From DASQPR01 sp035713725 (lineage in GTDB: Bacteria; Actinomycetota; Actinomycetes; Mycobacteriales; Micromonosporaceae), in the NCBI GenBank assembly GCA_035713725.1, contig DASTMZ010000005.1, positions 1 to 34,719 of the forward strand: a stretch of 34,719 nucleotides of DNA. The letters run 5' to 3'. The notes below the pieces were generated by a model that did not search any database, was not told the DNA's origin, and saw only the letters and a list, made by a program, of their open reading frames with translations. Positions within the stretch are counted from its first letter, which is position 1. Each line of letters begins with the position of its first letter. Made by a program: the position numbers and the translations under genes. Shown here piece by piece: positions 1-9,225 of this stretch.

Positions 1-738
1 CTCGTCAGCCTCGAGGTTCGGCGCTCGGCGGTGACCCGCCGCGCCGACGTGGTCTTCCCGGTCGCGCCGGTCGCCGAAAAGGCCGGCACGTTCGTGGACT
101 GGGAGGGCCGCCCTCGCACCTTCGCCACGGTGCTAGAGACCACGGCGACCTCCGACGCACGAGTGCTCGACGCGCTCGCGCACGAATTCGATGTGGAACT
201 CGGCTGCGACAGCCCGGCGCGGATCCGTCGTGAGATCGGCAGCACTCCGGCTACCGAGTCGGGCCGACCGGTCGCGCCAGACCTGCAGGCGGTGCCGGAT
301 CCGATTGTCGCCGCCGGCGAGGCGATCCTCGCGACCTGGCACCAGCTCATCGACGCGGGCCGCCTGATCGATGGCGACGTATACCTGTCGGGCACCGCCC
401 GGCCGTCGGTGGTGCGCATCGGCAAGCCGCTGGCCGCAAAGCTCGGCGTGGCGGACGGCGATCACGTCTCGATCGGCACGAAACGCGGCACGATCACGTT
501 GCCGGCGGCGGTCACCGACATGGTCGATGGCGTGGTGTGGCTGCCGACCAACTCGACCGGGTCGCGGGTGCGCGCAACGTTGGGGGTAGCCTCCGGCGGG
601 GTCGTGTCGGTCGCAGCGGCAACCGCGTCGGTTGCGTCGCCACGCACACCGGGCGTTCGGGCCGGCGCATCGGGCGCGCCCGCGCAGCCGCCGACGACAC
701 CGGCACCTGCCGATGAGACCAGCCGCGGAGGGAAGTAG
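1..738 (+). CDS. nuoG: NADH-quinone oxidoreductase subunit G, C-terminal part (5' truncated)
   Basis: The frame is open from the first base, so 245 C-terminal residues of a longer protein are present. The motif VVFPVAPVAEKAGTFVDWEGR is typical of the molybdopterin-oxidoreductase-like domain of NuoG. It is followed by a dinucleotide-binding-like C-terminal domain (about residues 120-200 of the visible part, around LAAKLGVADGDHVSIGTKRG). The last 45 residues are an Ala/Pro/Thr-rich tail. NuoG is the large iron-sulfur subunit of the peripheral arm of complex I and passes electrons from NADH toward NuoI. The stop TAG shares its last base with the GTG of nuoH, so translation is probably coupled. 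The iron-sulfur ligands lie upstream of the window and cannot be checked. Confidence 0.93.
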   Translation, partial: LVSLEVRRSAVTRRADVVFPVAPVAEKAGTFVDWEGRPRTFATVLETTATSDARVLDALAHEFDVELGCDSPARIRREIGSTPATESGRPVAPDLQAVPDPIVAAGEAILATWHQLIDAGRLIDGDVYLSGTARPSVVRIGKPLAAKLGVADGDHVSIGTKRGTITLPAAVTDMVDGVVWLPTNSTGSRVRATLGVASGGVVSVAAATASVASPRTPGVRAGASGAPAQPPTTPAPADETSRGGK

Positions 739-2159
739 TGAACCCGACCCTGAACCAGTTCGGGCACGACCCTTGGTGGATCACGATCATCAAGATCGTC
801 GTGGTGTTCGCGTTCCTGGTCGTCATGACGCTGTTCGCGATCTGGTACGAGCGCCGCGTGGTGGCCCGGATGCAGGTGCGACCCGGGCCGAACCGAGTGG
901 GTCCCGCCGGTCTGCTGCAGTCCCTGGCGGACGGTCTGAAGCTCGCGTTCAAGGAAGACATCATGCCGACGCTTGCCGACAAGGCGGTGTTCTTCCTCGC
1001 GCCGGTGATCTCGGCGGTGTGTGCGTTCACGGCGTTCTCGGTGATGCCGTTCGGTCCGCTCGTCAACTTGTTCGGTCACGTGACACCGCTGCAGCTCACC
1101 GACGTACCGGTGGCCGTGCTCGTGGTGCTCGCGTGCTCGGCGATCGGCGTCTACGGCATCGTGCTCGCCGGTTACGCGTCCGGCTCGACCTACCCGTTGC
1201 TCGGTGGTCTCCGGTCCGCCGCGCAGGTCATCTCGTACGAGGTGGCGATGGGGCTGTCTATCGTGGCGGTGTTCCTGACCGCGGGCACCATGTCCACCAG
1301 TGCCATCGTCGCGGCGCAGGAACACGGCAACAAGGTCACGTGGTTCGGCATCCACTTCACCGCGCCCGGCTGGTACGCGATCCTGCTCCTGCCGAGCCTG
1401 CTCATCTACTTCGTGGCCGCGGTCGGTGAGACGAACCGGGCGCCGTTCGACCTGCCGGAGGCGGAGTCGGAGCTGGTCGGCGGCTTCCACACCGAATATT
1501 CCTCGCTGAAGTTCGCGCTGTTCTTCCTCGCCGAATACATCAATATGGTCACGGTCTCCGGACTTTGCGCCACGCTGTTCTTCGGTGGCTGGCGCCCGAT
1601 CTGGCCGATCTCGCTCTGGAGCGGCTCCGAGCATGGCGTGTTCCCGTTCATCTGGTTCACCGTCAAGGTGCTCATCCTGCTGTTCATCTTCGTGTGGCTG
1701 CGGGGCACCATGCCCCGGTTGCGCTACGACCAGTTCATGCGGTTCGGCTGGAAGGTGCTGATCCCGGTCAACCTGGTGTGGATCCTGGCACTGGCCGGCA
1801 TCCGCCTGATGCAGAGCTCGAACCTGTCGAGTTCGCAGCGTGTGCTGATCGTGGCGATCGCGGTGCTCGTCGTCATCGCGCTCGCCTCGCCGTTGCTCTT
1901 CGCTCGGGAGAAGCCGCCCGCGGTCAAACCCGGCGACGAGGAGCCGCAGGCCGGCGGTTTCCCGGTGCCGCCGATGGATCTCGTCGTTCCACCGTCGCCT
2001 CGGCTGCGCCGGGTGGCCGGTGAACGCGCGCCGGTCGGTGTGGGTGCTGGCGATTCGGTGACGGTACGCCTCGACGACGTGGCACCGGCCGACGACGTGG
2101 CACCGGCCGGCGGCGAGGACCCGTACGGCGGCAACGACTCCCCCGAGAGTGAGGTGTAG
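738..2159 (+). CDS. nuoH: NADH-quinone oxidoreductase subunit H
   Basis: NuoH is the membrane subunit that joins the peripheral arm of complex I to the membrane arm and forms part of the quinone chamber. The protein has 473 residues and about eight hydrophobic segments up to residue 390. The diagnostic loop ETNRAPFDLPEAESE starts at residue 231. YERRVVARMQVRPGPNRVGP lies near residues 37-56. A hydrophilic tail of about 80 residues follows the last membrane segment and is longer than in proteobacterial NuoH; actinobacterial homologues often have such tails. The tail contains a duplicated DDVAPA. The GTG start overlaps the nuoG stop by one base, and nuoI starts two bases after its stop. Start and identity are secure. 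Confidence 0.97.
   Translation: MNPTLNQFGHDPWWITIIKIVVVFAFLVVMTLFAIWYERRVVARMQVRPGPNRVGPAGLLQSLADGLKLAFKEDIMPTLADKAVFFLAPVISAVCAFTAFSVMPFGPLVNLFGHVTPLQLTDVPVAVLVVLACSAIGVYGIVLAGYASGSTYPLLGGLRSAAQVISYEVAMGLSIVAVFLTAGTMSTSAIVAAQEHGNKVTWFGIHFTAPGWYAILLLPSLLIYFVAAVGETNRAPFDLPEAESELVGGFHTEYSSLKFALFFLAEYINMVTVSGLCATLFFGGWRPIWPISLWSGSEHGVFPFIWFTVKVLILLFIFVWLRGTMPRLRYDQFMRFGWKVLIPVNLVWILALAGIRLMQSSNLSSSQRVLIVAIAVLVVIALASPLLFAREKPPAVKPGDEEPQAGGFPVPPMDLVVPPSPRLRRVAGERAPVGVGAGDSVTVRLDDVAPADDVAPAGGEDPYGGNDSPESEV
2073..2108 (+). repeat. 18-bp tandem duplication in the nuoH tail
   Basis: GACGACGTGGCACCGGCC occurs twice back to back and encodes DDVAPA twice in the hydrophilic tail of NuoH. The two copies are identical, which suggests recent replication slippage. 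The reading frame is kept. Confidence 0.9.
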
Positions 2160-2161
2160 AC

Positions 2162-2794
2162 GTGGGACCATTTCGGGGCTTCGGTGTCACCTTCGCGCAC
2201 ATGTTCAAGAAGGTGGTCACCGAAAACTACCCGGAGGTGCGCACGCCGACCGCTCCGCGCTACCACGGCCGGCACATCCTCAACCGCCATCCGGACGGCC
2301 TGGAGAAGTGCATCGGGTGCGAGCTGTGCGCGTGGGCCTGCCCGGCCGACGCGATCTACGTCGAGGGTGGCGACAACACCGAGGACGAGCGCTACTCGCC
2401 CGGTGAGCGCTACGCGAGCGTGTACCAGATCAACTACGCGCGTTGCATCTTCTGCGGGCTGTGCATCGAGGCGTGTCCCACGCGGTCGCTGACGATGAGC
2501 AACGAATACGAGTTGGCCCGCGACGACCGCCGCGACCTCATCTTCACCAAGGAGCAGTTGCTCGCGCCGCTGTTGGAGGGCATGGAGCAGCCGCCGCACC
2601 CGATGCGGCTGGGTGCGACGGAGAAGGACTACTACCTGTCCGGCATGACCAACCCCGGCACCAGCGTCGGCGCGGAGCGCGCGCCCGGCGAGGTGCGCCC
2701 GGTCGCCGACGGGTTCGGCAACCGCGCGAGCACGGACGGCACCGCCGACGCGGGCCGAGGCGGGCGCAAGCGACGGGAGGCACGCGCGTCATGA
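2162..2794 (+). CDS. nuoI: NADH-quinone oxidoreductase subunit I (2x[4Fe-4S])
   Basis: NuoI is a ferredoxin-like subunit of complex I that carries clusters N6a and N6b between NuoG and NuoB. It has 210 residues. Two CxxCxxCxxxCP motifs are complete: C50, C53, C56, C60 (CIGCELCAWACP) and C95, C98, C101, C105 (CIFCGLCIEACP). The C-terminal 50 residues are hydrophilic and rich in Gly, Ala and Arg, and are probably lineage-specific. The GTG start follows nuoH by two bases. The stop overlaps the start of nuoJ as ATGA. All eight cluster ligands are present, so the subunit should be functional. Confidence 0.98.
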   Translation: MGPFRGFGVTFAHMFKKVVTENYPEVRTPTAPRYHGRHILNRHPDGLEKCIGCELCAWACPADAIYVEGGDNTEDERYSPGERYASVYQINYARCIFCGLCIEACPTRSLTMSNEYELARDDRRDLIFTKEQLLAPLLEGMEQPPHPMRLGATEKDYYLSGMTNPGTSVGAERAPGEVRPVADGFGNRASTDGTADAGRGGRKRREARAS

Positions 2795-3603
2795 CCCACC
2801 AGATGCTCTTGGTCGCGGCCGGCGCGACACATGTGTCGGGCGGCGAGAAGTGGACGTTCTATCCGCTGGCCGTCCTGTCACTGATCGGCGCGGTCGGCAT
2901 GGTCTGGGCGCGCAACGCTATCCACTCGGCGATGTTCCTCGTCATGACGATGCTGTCGCTGGGCGTCTTCTACGTGCTCGAGTCCGGACCGTTCCTCGGG
3001 CTCGCGCAGATCATCGTGTACACCGGCGCCATCATGATGCTGTTCCTCTTCGTACTCATGCTGGTCGGCCGCGACGCGTCCGACTCGATCATCGAGACGC
3101 TTCGGGGCCAACGGGTCGCCGCGATCCTGCTGGGCATCGGGCTGGCCGTACTGTTGGGCACCGCGTTGGGTCGCGCGCTTGACCGGCCGAGCGTGAACCT
3201 GACCGCCGCGAACACCGCATTCAGTACGCAGGGCACCGGCAACGGCAACGTCCAGGGTGTTGCGGACCTGCTGTTCACGAAATACGTCTTCGCGTTCGAG
3301 GCGACGTCCGCGTTGCTGATCACCGCCGCGCTCGGCGCAATGGTGCTTGCGCACGTCCAGCGCGACAAGGAGCGGGAGATGACGCAGCCGGAGAAGATGC
3401 GAGCCCGCTTCGCGCCGGGCAGCTATCCGGCGCCGAAGCCTGGGCCGGGCGTCTTCGCGACGTCCGACTCGGTGGCTACCGCGGCGCGGCTGCCCGACGG
3501 CAAGCCGGCCGACCGGAGCATCTCCGAGATCCTGCCGCCACGCGAACTCACCAACGACGAGGCGGAGCCGAAGCGCACGCTGACCGGAGGGACGTCCTCA
3601 TGA
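2791..3603 (+). CDS. nuoJ: NADH-quinone oxidoreductase subunit J
   Basis: NuoJ is a small membrane-arm subunit of complex I next to NuoK and NuoA. I chose the ATG inside the ATGA overlap with nuoI, which gives 270 residues; the frame is open further upstream, but that part is only a shadow of nuoI. The family signature GLAQIIVYTGAIMMLFLFVLML, in the pi-bulge helix region, sits near residues 70-91. About five hydrophobic helices are visible. The last 80 residues are hydrophilic and charged, an extension seen in actinobacterial NuoJ. Its stop overlaps nuoK as ATGA. Confidence 0.96.
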   Translation: MTHQMLLVAAGATHVSGGEKWTFYPLAVLSLIGAVGMVWARNAIHSAMFLVMTMLSLGVFYVLESGPFLGLAQIIVYTGAIMMLFLFVLMLVGRDASDSIIETLRGQRVAAILLGIGLAVLLGTALGRALDRPSVNLTAANTAFSTQGTGNGNVQGVADLLFTKYVFAFEATSALLITAALGAMVLAHVQRDKEREMTQPEKMRARFAPGSYPAPKPGPGVFATSDSVATAARLPDGKPADRSISEILPPRELTNDEAEPKRTLTGGTSS

Positions 3604-3899
3604 CGCCGACGTACTACATCGTGCTGTCCGCGATGCTGTTCACCATCGGGGCGGTCGGCGTACTCATCCGACGCAACGCGATCGTGCTGTTCATGTGCAT
3701 CGAGTTGATGCTGAACGCCGGCAACCTCGCGCTGGTCACGTTCAGCCGGATGAACGGCACGCTCGACGGCCAGGTGATCGCGTTCTTCTCGATGGTCGTG
3801 GCGGCCGCCGAGGTCGTCGTCGGACTCGCCATCATCATGTCGATCTTCCGTACTCGGCGCTCGGCCAGCGTCGACGACGCCAACCTGCTGAAGTACTGA
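3600..3899 (+). CDS. nuoK: NADH-quinone oxidoreductase subunit K
   Basis: NuoK is a 99-residue, three-helix membrane subunit of the complex I proton-pumping arm, homologous to MrpC. Both functionally important membrane glutamates are present: E35 in CIELMLNAGNL and E71 in AAAEVVVGLAI, corresponding to E36 and E72 in Escherichia coli. The length is typical for the family. The start lies in an ATGA overlap with nuoJ, and nuoL follows after seven bases. Confidence 0.98.
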   Translation: MTPTYYIVLSAMLFTIGAVGVLIRRNAIVLFMCIELMLNAGNLALVTFSRMNGTLDGQVIAFFSMVVAAAEVVVGLAIIMSIFRTRRSASVDDANLLKY

Positions 3900-3906
3900 G
3901 GCGGCG

Positions 3907-5844
3907 ATGACTGCACAGACCCCGGCCGCGCTCGTCGAGGCGGTCAGCTACGCGCCGGCGCATGGCGTGCTGTCGAGCATGTGGTTGCTGATCGCCATCC
4001 CGGCGGCGAGCGCGCTGATCCTGCTGGTCGCCGGCAAGCGCGCCGACAAGTGGGGCCACATCCTCGGCGTGGCGAGCGTCGGCGCGGCGTTCATCCTGGG
4101 CCTGATCTACTTCTTCTCGTTGCGCGGGCTGTCCGGCTCGCGTACCGCCGAATTGAACCTGTGGAGCTACATCCCGGTCGGACGGCTGCAGATCGAGTTC
4201 GGGTTCCTCTTCGACCCGCTGGCCGCGATCTTCGTGCTGCTCATCACGGGCGTGGGCTTCCTGATCCACCTGTACGCCGTCGGCTACATGGCCGGCGATC
4301 CGGGGCGACGGCGCTTCTTCGGCTACTTCAACCTGTTCGTGGCCGCGATGCTCACCCTCGTACTCGCGAACAACTACCTGATCCTCTACCTCGGGTGGGA
4401 AGGCGTCGGCCTCGCCTCGTACCTGTTGATCGCGTTCTACACGGTGCGCCCGGCGGCGGCGACGGCGGGCAAGAAGGCGTTCATCATGAACCGGGTCGGC
4501 GACGCCGGCATGTCCCTCGCGCTATTCCTGATGTTCGCGGCGTTCGGCACGGTCAACTTCACCGGCGTGTTCAACGGCGTCCCCAACGCCTCGCAGGGCA
4601 TCGTGGTCGCGCTCGCGCTGCTGTTGCTGCTCGGCGCGTGCGCCAAGTCCGGCCAGTTCCCGCTGCAGGCGTGGTTGCCGGACGCGATGGAGGGTCCGAC
4701 GCCGGTCTCCGCGCTCATCCACGCCGCGACCATGGTGACCGCCGGTGTGTACCTGATCGCGCGCTCCGAGCCGATCTTCAACCACAGCCCGGACGCTCAA
4801 TCGGTGGTCGTCGCGATCGGCGCCTTCACGTTGGTCATCGGGTCGATCATCGGTTGTGCGAAGGACGACATCAAGCGCGTGCTGGCGTGGTCGACGGTGT
4901 CCCAGATCGGCTACATGTTCCTGGGCGTCGGCCTCGGCGGCGCGGCCTACGCCCTCGCGCTGATTCACCTGCTCGCGCACGGCTTCTTCAAGGCCAACCT
5001 TTTCCTGTCCGCCGGTTCCGTGATGCACGGCATGCACGACCAGACGGATATCCGCCGGTTCGGTGGGCTGTGGAAATACATGCGGATCACCTGGCTGACG
5101 TTCGCGATGGGCTGGCTGGCCATCATCGGCATTCCGCCGCTGTCCGGATTCTTCACGAAGGACCCGATCATCTTCGCGGCGTTCAATAGACCAGGCTGGA
5201 CCGGATGGGTGCTCGGCCTCGCCGCGATGTTCGGCGCCGGCCTGACCGCGTTCTACATGACGCGTCTGTTCGTGCTCACGTTCCACGGCCCGGAGCGCTA
5301 CACCGAGGACAACAAGCATCCGCACGAGTCGCCGCCGATCATGACGATCCCGCTGATCCTGCTCGCGGTCGGGTCCATCATCGCGGGCGTGCTGATGAAG
5401 TCGCCGGTGGTCAACTGGCTCACGCCGGTGCTCCAGGAGCCGCACGAGGTGGCGACCCCGCACATCCACGAGCTGACGGTCACGCTGCTCACCCTGTTGC
5501 TCGTGGTGCTCGGCGCGGGCGGCGCTTGGGCGCTGTTCCGTCGCGGTACGGCGCTCGAGCCCCAGCCGGCGGGCGCGGTCGTCACGGCGGCACGCAACAA
5601 CCTTTACGGCGACGCGCTGAACGAGGCACTGTTCGAGAAGCCCGGCATCTTCCTGACGCGCGCTCTAGTGTTCTTCGACAACAAGGGCATCGACGGAGCG
5701 GTCAATGGGCTCGCCGCGCTGGTCGGCGGCGGATCGGGTCGGCTGCGCCGTACGCAGACCGGATATGTGCGCACCTACGCGTTGTCGATGCTCGGTGGCG
5801 CTCTCATCGTGCTAGTTGCCGTGCTGGCGGTGACGGTCGGATGA
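3907..5844 (+). CDS. nuoL: NADH-quinone oxidoreductase subunit L
   Basis: NuoL is the distal antiporter-like subunit of complex I. It pumps protons and carries the long lateral helix. At 645 residues it has the usual family length. The core motif LGWEGVGLASYLLI contains the key helix-5 glutamate. AKSGQFPLQAWLPDAMEGPTPVSALIHAATMV contains the helix-7 lysine and conserved histidine region. The C-terminal part, after about residue 520, is the lateral helix region and ends in a further membrane segment. The start is an ATG with GAGGCGG just upstream. The stop TGA overlaps an ATG in another frame (see the small ORF at 5841-5939). Confidence 0.98.
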   Translation: MTAQTPAALVEAVSYAPAHGVLSSMWLLIAIPAASALILLVAGKRADKWGHILGVASVGAAFILGLIYFFSLRGLSGSRTAELNLWSYIPVGRLQIEFGFLFDPLAAIFVLLITGVGFLIHLYAVGYMAGDPGRRRFFGYFNLFVAAMLTLVLANNYLILYLGWEGVGLASYLLIAFYTVRPAAATAGKKAFIMNRVGDAGMSLALFLMFAAFGTVNFTGVFNGVPNASQGIVVALALLLLLGACAKSGQFPLQAWLPDAMEGPTPVSALIHAATMVTAGVYLIARSEPIFNHSPDAQSVVVAIGAFTLVIGSIIGCAKDDIKRVLAWSTVSQIGYMFLGVGLGGAAYALALIHLLAHGFFKANLFLSAGSVMHGMHDQTDIRRFGGLWKYMRITWLTFAMGWLAIIGIPPLSGFFTKDPIIFAAFNRPGWTGWVLGLAAMFGAGLTAFYMTRLFVLTFHGPERYTEDNKHPHESPPIMTIPLILLAVGSIIAGVLMKSPVVNWLTPVLQEPHEVATPHIHELTVTLLTLLLVVLGAGGAWALFRRGTALEPQPAGAVVTAARNNLYGDALNEALFEKPGIFLTRALVFFDNKGIDGAVNGLAALVGGGSGRLRRTQTGYVRTYALSMLGGALIVLVAVLAVTVG

Positions 5845-5939
5845 CGCGCATCGTCGCGCCGGCAACGACGTCGGCAGATCGGTTGAGTACGAGGATCCGC
5901 GCGGTCGCGTGGCCGTACGGCGTTGGAAAGGCCGCATGA
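5841..5939 (+). CDS. Possible relay micro-ORF between nuoL and nuoM (32 aa)
   Basis: An ATG overlaps the nuoL stop (ATGA at 5841-5844). The frame stays open for 32 codons and ends in a TGA that overlaps the preferred nuoM start (ATGA at 5936-5939). It therefore fills the 91-base gap between two genes exactly. The predicted peptide begins MTRIVAPATTSADRL and resembles nothing I know. What is seen is only the geometry; that ribosomes use it to stay engaged between nuoL and nuoM is an inference. NuoM also has its own ribosome-binding site, so the ORF may be chance. Confidence 0.3.
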   Translation: MTRIVAPATTSADRLSTRIRAVAWPYGVGKAA

Positions 5940-7480
5940 TGCACGGATTCCCGTACCTGAGCGTGCTGACGTTGCTGCCACTGGTCGGCGCCGTAGTGGT
6001 GGCGCTTGTGCCGCGGACGAAGGCACCGCTCGCGAAGGTGATCGCGCTCGCCTGGTCGCTGGTGACGCTCGGCTTCGGCATTGCGATGTGGGTCGCGTTC
6101 CACACCGGTGGCCCACGCTTCCAGTTCCGTGAGTCGTACCCATGGATTCCGTTCTGGGGCACCCGCTTCACGCTGCAGGCCGACGGCATCGCGTTGGTCA
6201 TGCTGCTGCTTGTCGTGGTGTTGGTGCCATTGGTGATTCTCGCGTCCTGGCACGACGCGGAGGAGACCAGGCGCAGCGTGCCGACGTACTTTGCGCTGCT
6301 GCTTGCGCTCGAGTTCACCATGATCGGCGTGTTCGCCGCCGCGGACGTGTTCCTGTTCTACGTGTTCTTCGAGGTCATGCTCGTGCCGATGTATTTCCTC
6401 ATCGGCTCGTACGGTGGCGCGCGACGGCAATACGCCGCGGTGAAGTTCTTTCTCTACTCGCTCGTCGGCGGCCTGCTGATGCTCGCTGCCGTGATCGGCC
6501 TGTGGGTGGTGGGACGCAATCACTTCGGCGTCGGTACGTTCGACTGGCAGCAGCTCACCACGCTGCACATGGCCACGAGTACCGAACGTTGGCTGTTCCT
6601 CGGGTTCTTCATCGCGTTCGCCATCAAGGCGCCGTTCTTCCCGTTCCACACGTGGCTGCCGGACGCCGGCGGCGCGGCACCGGCCGGACCCGCGGCGCTG
6701 CTCGTCGGTGTACTCGACAAGGTGGGTACGTTCGGCATCCTGCGCTACTGCCTGCCGCTGTTCCCGAACGCGTCGCACTACTTCGCGCCGCTCGGTCTCG
6801 CGCTCGCACTGATCGGCATCCTTTACGGCGCACTGCTCGCGGTCGGGCAGAACGACCTCAAACGGCTGGTCGCCTACACCTCGATCGCGCACTTCGGCTT
6901 CATCGGCATCGGCATCTTCGCGTTCACCACGCAAGCCGGTACGGGTGCCGTGCTCTACATGGTGAACCACGGCCTCGCGACCGGCCTGCTGTTCCTCGTG
7001 GTCGGCATGTTCGTGACGCGACGCGGCTCGGCACTGGTCGGCGACTTCGGCGGCGCGGGCAAACTCGTGCCACTGCTGGCCGGCGTGTTCCTGGTCGCCG
7101 GGCTCGCGTCGCTGGCGTTGCCGGGTACGTCGCCGTTCATCAGCGAGTTTCTGGTGCTGATCGGCACGTTCACGGTCAACAAGACAGTGGCCGTGATCGC
7201 GACCACCGGCGTCATCCTGGCTGCGTGCTACGTGCTGTGGATGGTGCAACGCACCACACAGGGCGCGGTGAACCCACTGCTGTCACGGGTGGACGGCATG
7301 CGCAAGGACATGTCGGTGCGTGAGGTCACTGTCGTGGCGCCGTTGATCGTGCTCATCCTGGTGCTCGGCTTCTACCCCAAGCCGGTCATCGACGTCATCA
7401 ACCCCGCCGTACGCGCGACGCTGACCCAGATCCACTCCAGCGATCCCGCGCCGACGGTTGCCTCAGGAGGCGGCAAGTGA
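5936..7480 (+). CDS. nuoM: NADH-quinone oxidoreductase subunit M
   Basis: NuoM is the middle antiporter-like, proton-pumping subunit of complex I. The start was set at the ATG at 5936 because GGAAAG lies five bases upstream; an in-frame GTG 27 bases earlier lacks such a site. This gives 514 residues with 13-14 hydrophobic helices. Visible landmarks are YVFFEVMLVPMYFLIG, with the conserved membrane glutamate, and AIKAPFFPFHTWLPDA, with the helix-7 lysine. After LPDA the usual acidic-Ala-Pro stretch reads GGAAPAGPAALLVGVLDK, so the acidic residue found in many homologues is replaced by alanine. The GTGA overlap at 7477-7480 couples it to nuoN. Confidence 0.97.
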   Translation: MMHGFPYLSVLTLLPLVGAVVVALVPRTKAPLAKVIALAWSLVTLGFGIAMWVAFHTGGPRFQFRESYPWIPFWGTRFTLQADGIALVMLLLVVVLVPLVILASWHDAEETRRSVPTYFALLLALEFTMIGVFAAADVFLFYVFFEVMLVPMYFLIGSYGGARRQYAAVKFFLYSLVGGLLMLAAVIGLWVVGRNHFGVGTFDWQQLTTLHMATSTERWLFLGFFIAFAIKAPFFPFHTWLPDAGGAAPAGPAALLVGVLDKVGTFGILRYCLPLFPNASHYFAPLGLALALIGILYGALLAVGQNDLKRLVAYTSIAHFGFIGIGIFAFTTQAGTGAVLYMVNHGLATGLLFLVVGMFVTRRGSALVGDFGGAGKLVPLLAGVFLVAGLASLALPGTSPFISEFLVLIGTFTVNKTVAVIATTGVILAACYVLWMVQRTTQGAVNPLLSRVDGMRKDMSVREVTVVAPLIVLILVLGFYPKPVIDVINPAVRATLTQIHSSDPAPTVASGGGK

Positions 7481-9069
7481 ACCTCGCTGCACAGGCGGCG
7501 GCACAGCGCGTGCTCGCGGTCGACAACTTCACCACGCCGCATCTGAACTACAAGGCGCTGATGCCGATCCTGATCCTGCTCGGTGCGGCGATCGTGGGCG
7601 TGCTCATCGAGGCGTTCGTACCGCGCCGGCTGCGCCAAGGCGTACAGCTTGCGACCGGGTTCGGGGCGCTCGTCGCCGCGTTCATCTTCGTGATCCTGAA
7701 TGCCCGCGGGTTCAGTGCGACGAACCGGGGGACGATCACCGCCGACGGCGCGGTCGCGGTGGACGGTCCGGCGCTGTTCCTGCAGGGCGCGCTGATCCTG
7801 CTCGGTGCCGTGGCGCTGTTGCTCGTCGCGGAGCGGTCGGTGGAGCGCGGCGGCGCGTTCGTGGCCAGCGCCGCGGTCACCGCCGGTACCGAGATGGACC
7901 GGGCACAAGCGCGCCGCGAGCCCAGCGCCACCGACGTGTACCCGCTGATGATCTTCTCGCTCGGCGGCATGTTGCTCTTCGTGTCGGCGAACGACCTGCT
8001 GACCATGTTCGTCGCGCTCGAAGTTTTCTCGCTGCCGCTCTACCTGCTCTGTGCACTTGCGCGCAAGCGCCGCCTGCTGTCGCAGGAAGCCGCGATGAAG
8101 TATTTCCTGCTCGGTGCGTTCGCCTCCGCGTTCTTCCTGTTCGGCATCGCGCTGATCTACGGATTCGCCGGTGTGGTCGGCTTCAGTGGCATCCACGACG
8201 CGTCCCTCACGTCGTCGAACAGTCCGGCACTGCTGTTCGGCGGCTTCGCTCTGATCGCGATCGGCCTGCTCTTCAAGGCCGCCGCCGTGCCGTTCCACGT
8301 ATGGACGCCGGATGTGTACCAAGGCGCGCCGACTCCGATCACCGGCTTCATGGCGGCCTGCACGAAGACCGCCGCGTTCGGTGCGCTGCTGCGCGTGGCG
8401 TACGTGGCCTTCGGCGGCGTGAGCTGGGAGTTCAAGATCGTGCTCGGCGTGATCGCGGTGCTGACCATGCTGGTCGGCTCCGTGCTCGCGGTCACGCAGA
8501 CCGAAATCAAGCGCCTGCTTGCCTACTCGTCGATCGCGAACGCCGGCTACGTGCTGGTCGGTGTGCTGGCGCTCAATCGCGACGGGCTCTCGTCGAGCAT
8601 GTTCTACCTCGTCGCGTACGGCTTCACGATCATCGCCGCATTCGGCGTGGTGACGATGGTGCGCGACGCGGACGGCGAGGCGACGCACTTGTCGCGCTGG
8701 GCCGGCCTCGGTCGCCGGTCACCGCTCTACGCCGCCGTGTTCACCTTCCTGATGCTCGCGTTCGCCGGCATTCCGCTGACGTCCGGCTTCACGGCCAAGT
8801 TCGCGGTGTTCGCCGCCGCCATCGGTGGCGGTCAGACGTGGCTCGTGATCGCCGGCGTGATCACCAGCATGATCCTCGCGTTCCCGTACCTTCGTGTGGT
8901 CGTGTTGATGTACCTGTCCGAGCCGGGTGAGCAGACGCCGACGATTTCCATCCCCGGCGCGCTCACGTCCGCGGCACTTGCGGTCGGCGTCCTCGCGACG
9001 CTGGTGCTTGGTCTCGTGCCGACGCCGGTGCTGGATCTCGCGAACCACGCCGCACAGTTCCTGCGGTGA
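7477..9069 (+). CDS. nuoN: NADH-quinone oxidoreductase subunit N
   Basis: NuoN is the antiporter-like subunit of complex I closest to NuoK. The protein has 530 residues. The GTG start lies six bases after AGGAGG (7465-7470). The motif LFVALEVFSLPLYLLCAL carries the helix-5 glutamate. LLFKAAAVPFHVWTPDVYQGAPTPITGFMA is the family signature around the helix-7 lysine. A hydrophilic insert (about residues 130-150) separates helices in the N-terminal third, as in other actinobacterial NuoN proteins. It is the last nuo gene here, and its TGA overlaps a GTG (see 9066-9203). Confidence 0.98.
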   Translation: MNLAAQAAAQRVLAVDNFTTPHLNYKALMPILILLGAAIVGVLIEAFVPRRLRQGVQLATGFGALVAAFIFVILNARGFSATNRGTITADGAVAVDGPALFLQGALILLGAVALLLVAERSVERGGAFVASAAVTAGTEMDRAQARREPSATDVYPLMIFSLGGMLLFVSANDLLTMFVALEVFSLPLYLLCALARKRRLLSQEAAMKYFLLGAFASAFFLFGIALIYGFAGVVGFSGIHDASLTSSNSPALLFGGFALIAIGLLFKAAAVPFHVWTPDVYQGAPTPITGFMAACTKTAAFGALLRVAYVAFGGVSWEFKIVLGVIAVLTMLVGSVLAVTQTEIKRLLAYSSIANAGYVLVGVLALNRDGLSSSMFYLVAYGFTIIAAFGVVTMVRDADGEATHLSRWAGLGRRSPLYAAVFTFLMLAFAGIPLTSGFTAKFAVFAAAIGGGQTWLVIAGVITSMILAFPYLRVVVLMYLSEPGEQTPTISIPGALTSAALAVGVLATLVLGLVPTPVLDLANHAAQFLR

Positions 9070-9203
9070 CGTCGGTTGTCGTGAACGTGTGCGGCGTGTC
9101 CGCGGGCGACGTGCTATCCGCGTCCGGCGTGCTATCCGCCTCCGCGGGTGACCTGTCGTCCGCGTTCGCGGTCGCCGAGTCATCAGCGACACGGATCACC
9201 TGA
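9066..9203 (+). CDS. Possible coupled micro-ORF after nuoN (45 aa)
   Basis: A GTG overlaps the nuoN stop as GTGA and opens a 45-codon frame that ends 22 bases before the chosen start of the polyprenyl synthase gene. The peptide starts MTSVVVNVCG and contains an imperfect repeat (DVLSASGVLSASAGDLSSA), caused by a DNA repeat around GTGCTATCCGC. No homology is recognised. It may be a relay that keeps ribosomes engaged across the 156-base gap, or it may be chance. Confidence 0.25.
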   Translation: MTSVVVNVCGVSAGDVLSASGVLSASAGDLSSAFAVAESSATRIT

Positions 9204-9225
9204 TAACGGCGGGGGAGCCACGGTC

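Noticed and set aside
462..8688. Long minus-strand ORFs opposite the nuo genes (for example 462-2171, 5804-7249, 7372-8688)
   Set aside because: They mirror strongly conserved nuo genes, are rich in Arg, His, Asp and Glu, lack recognisable motifs and arise from the high GC content.
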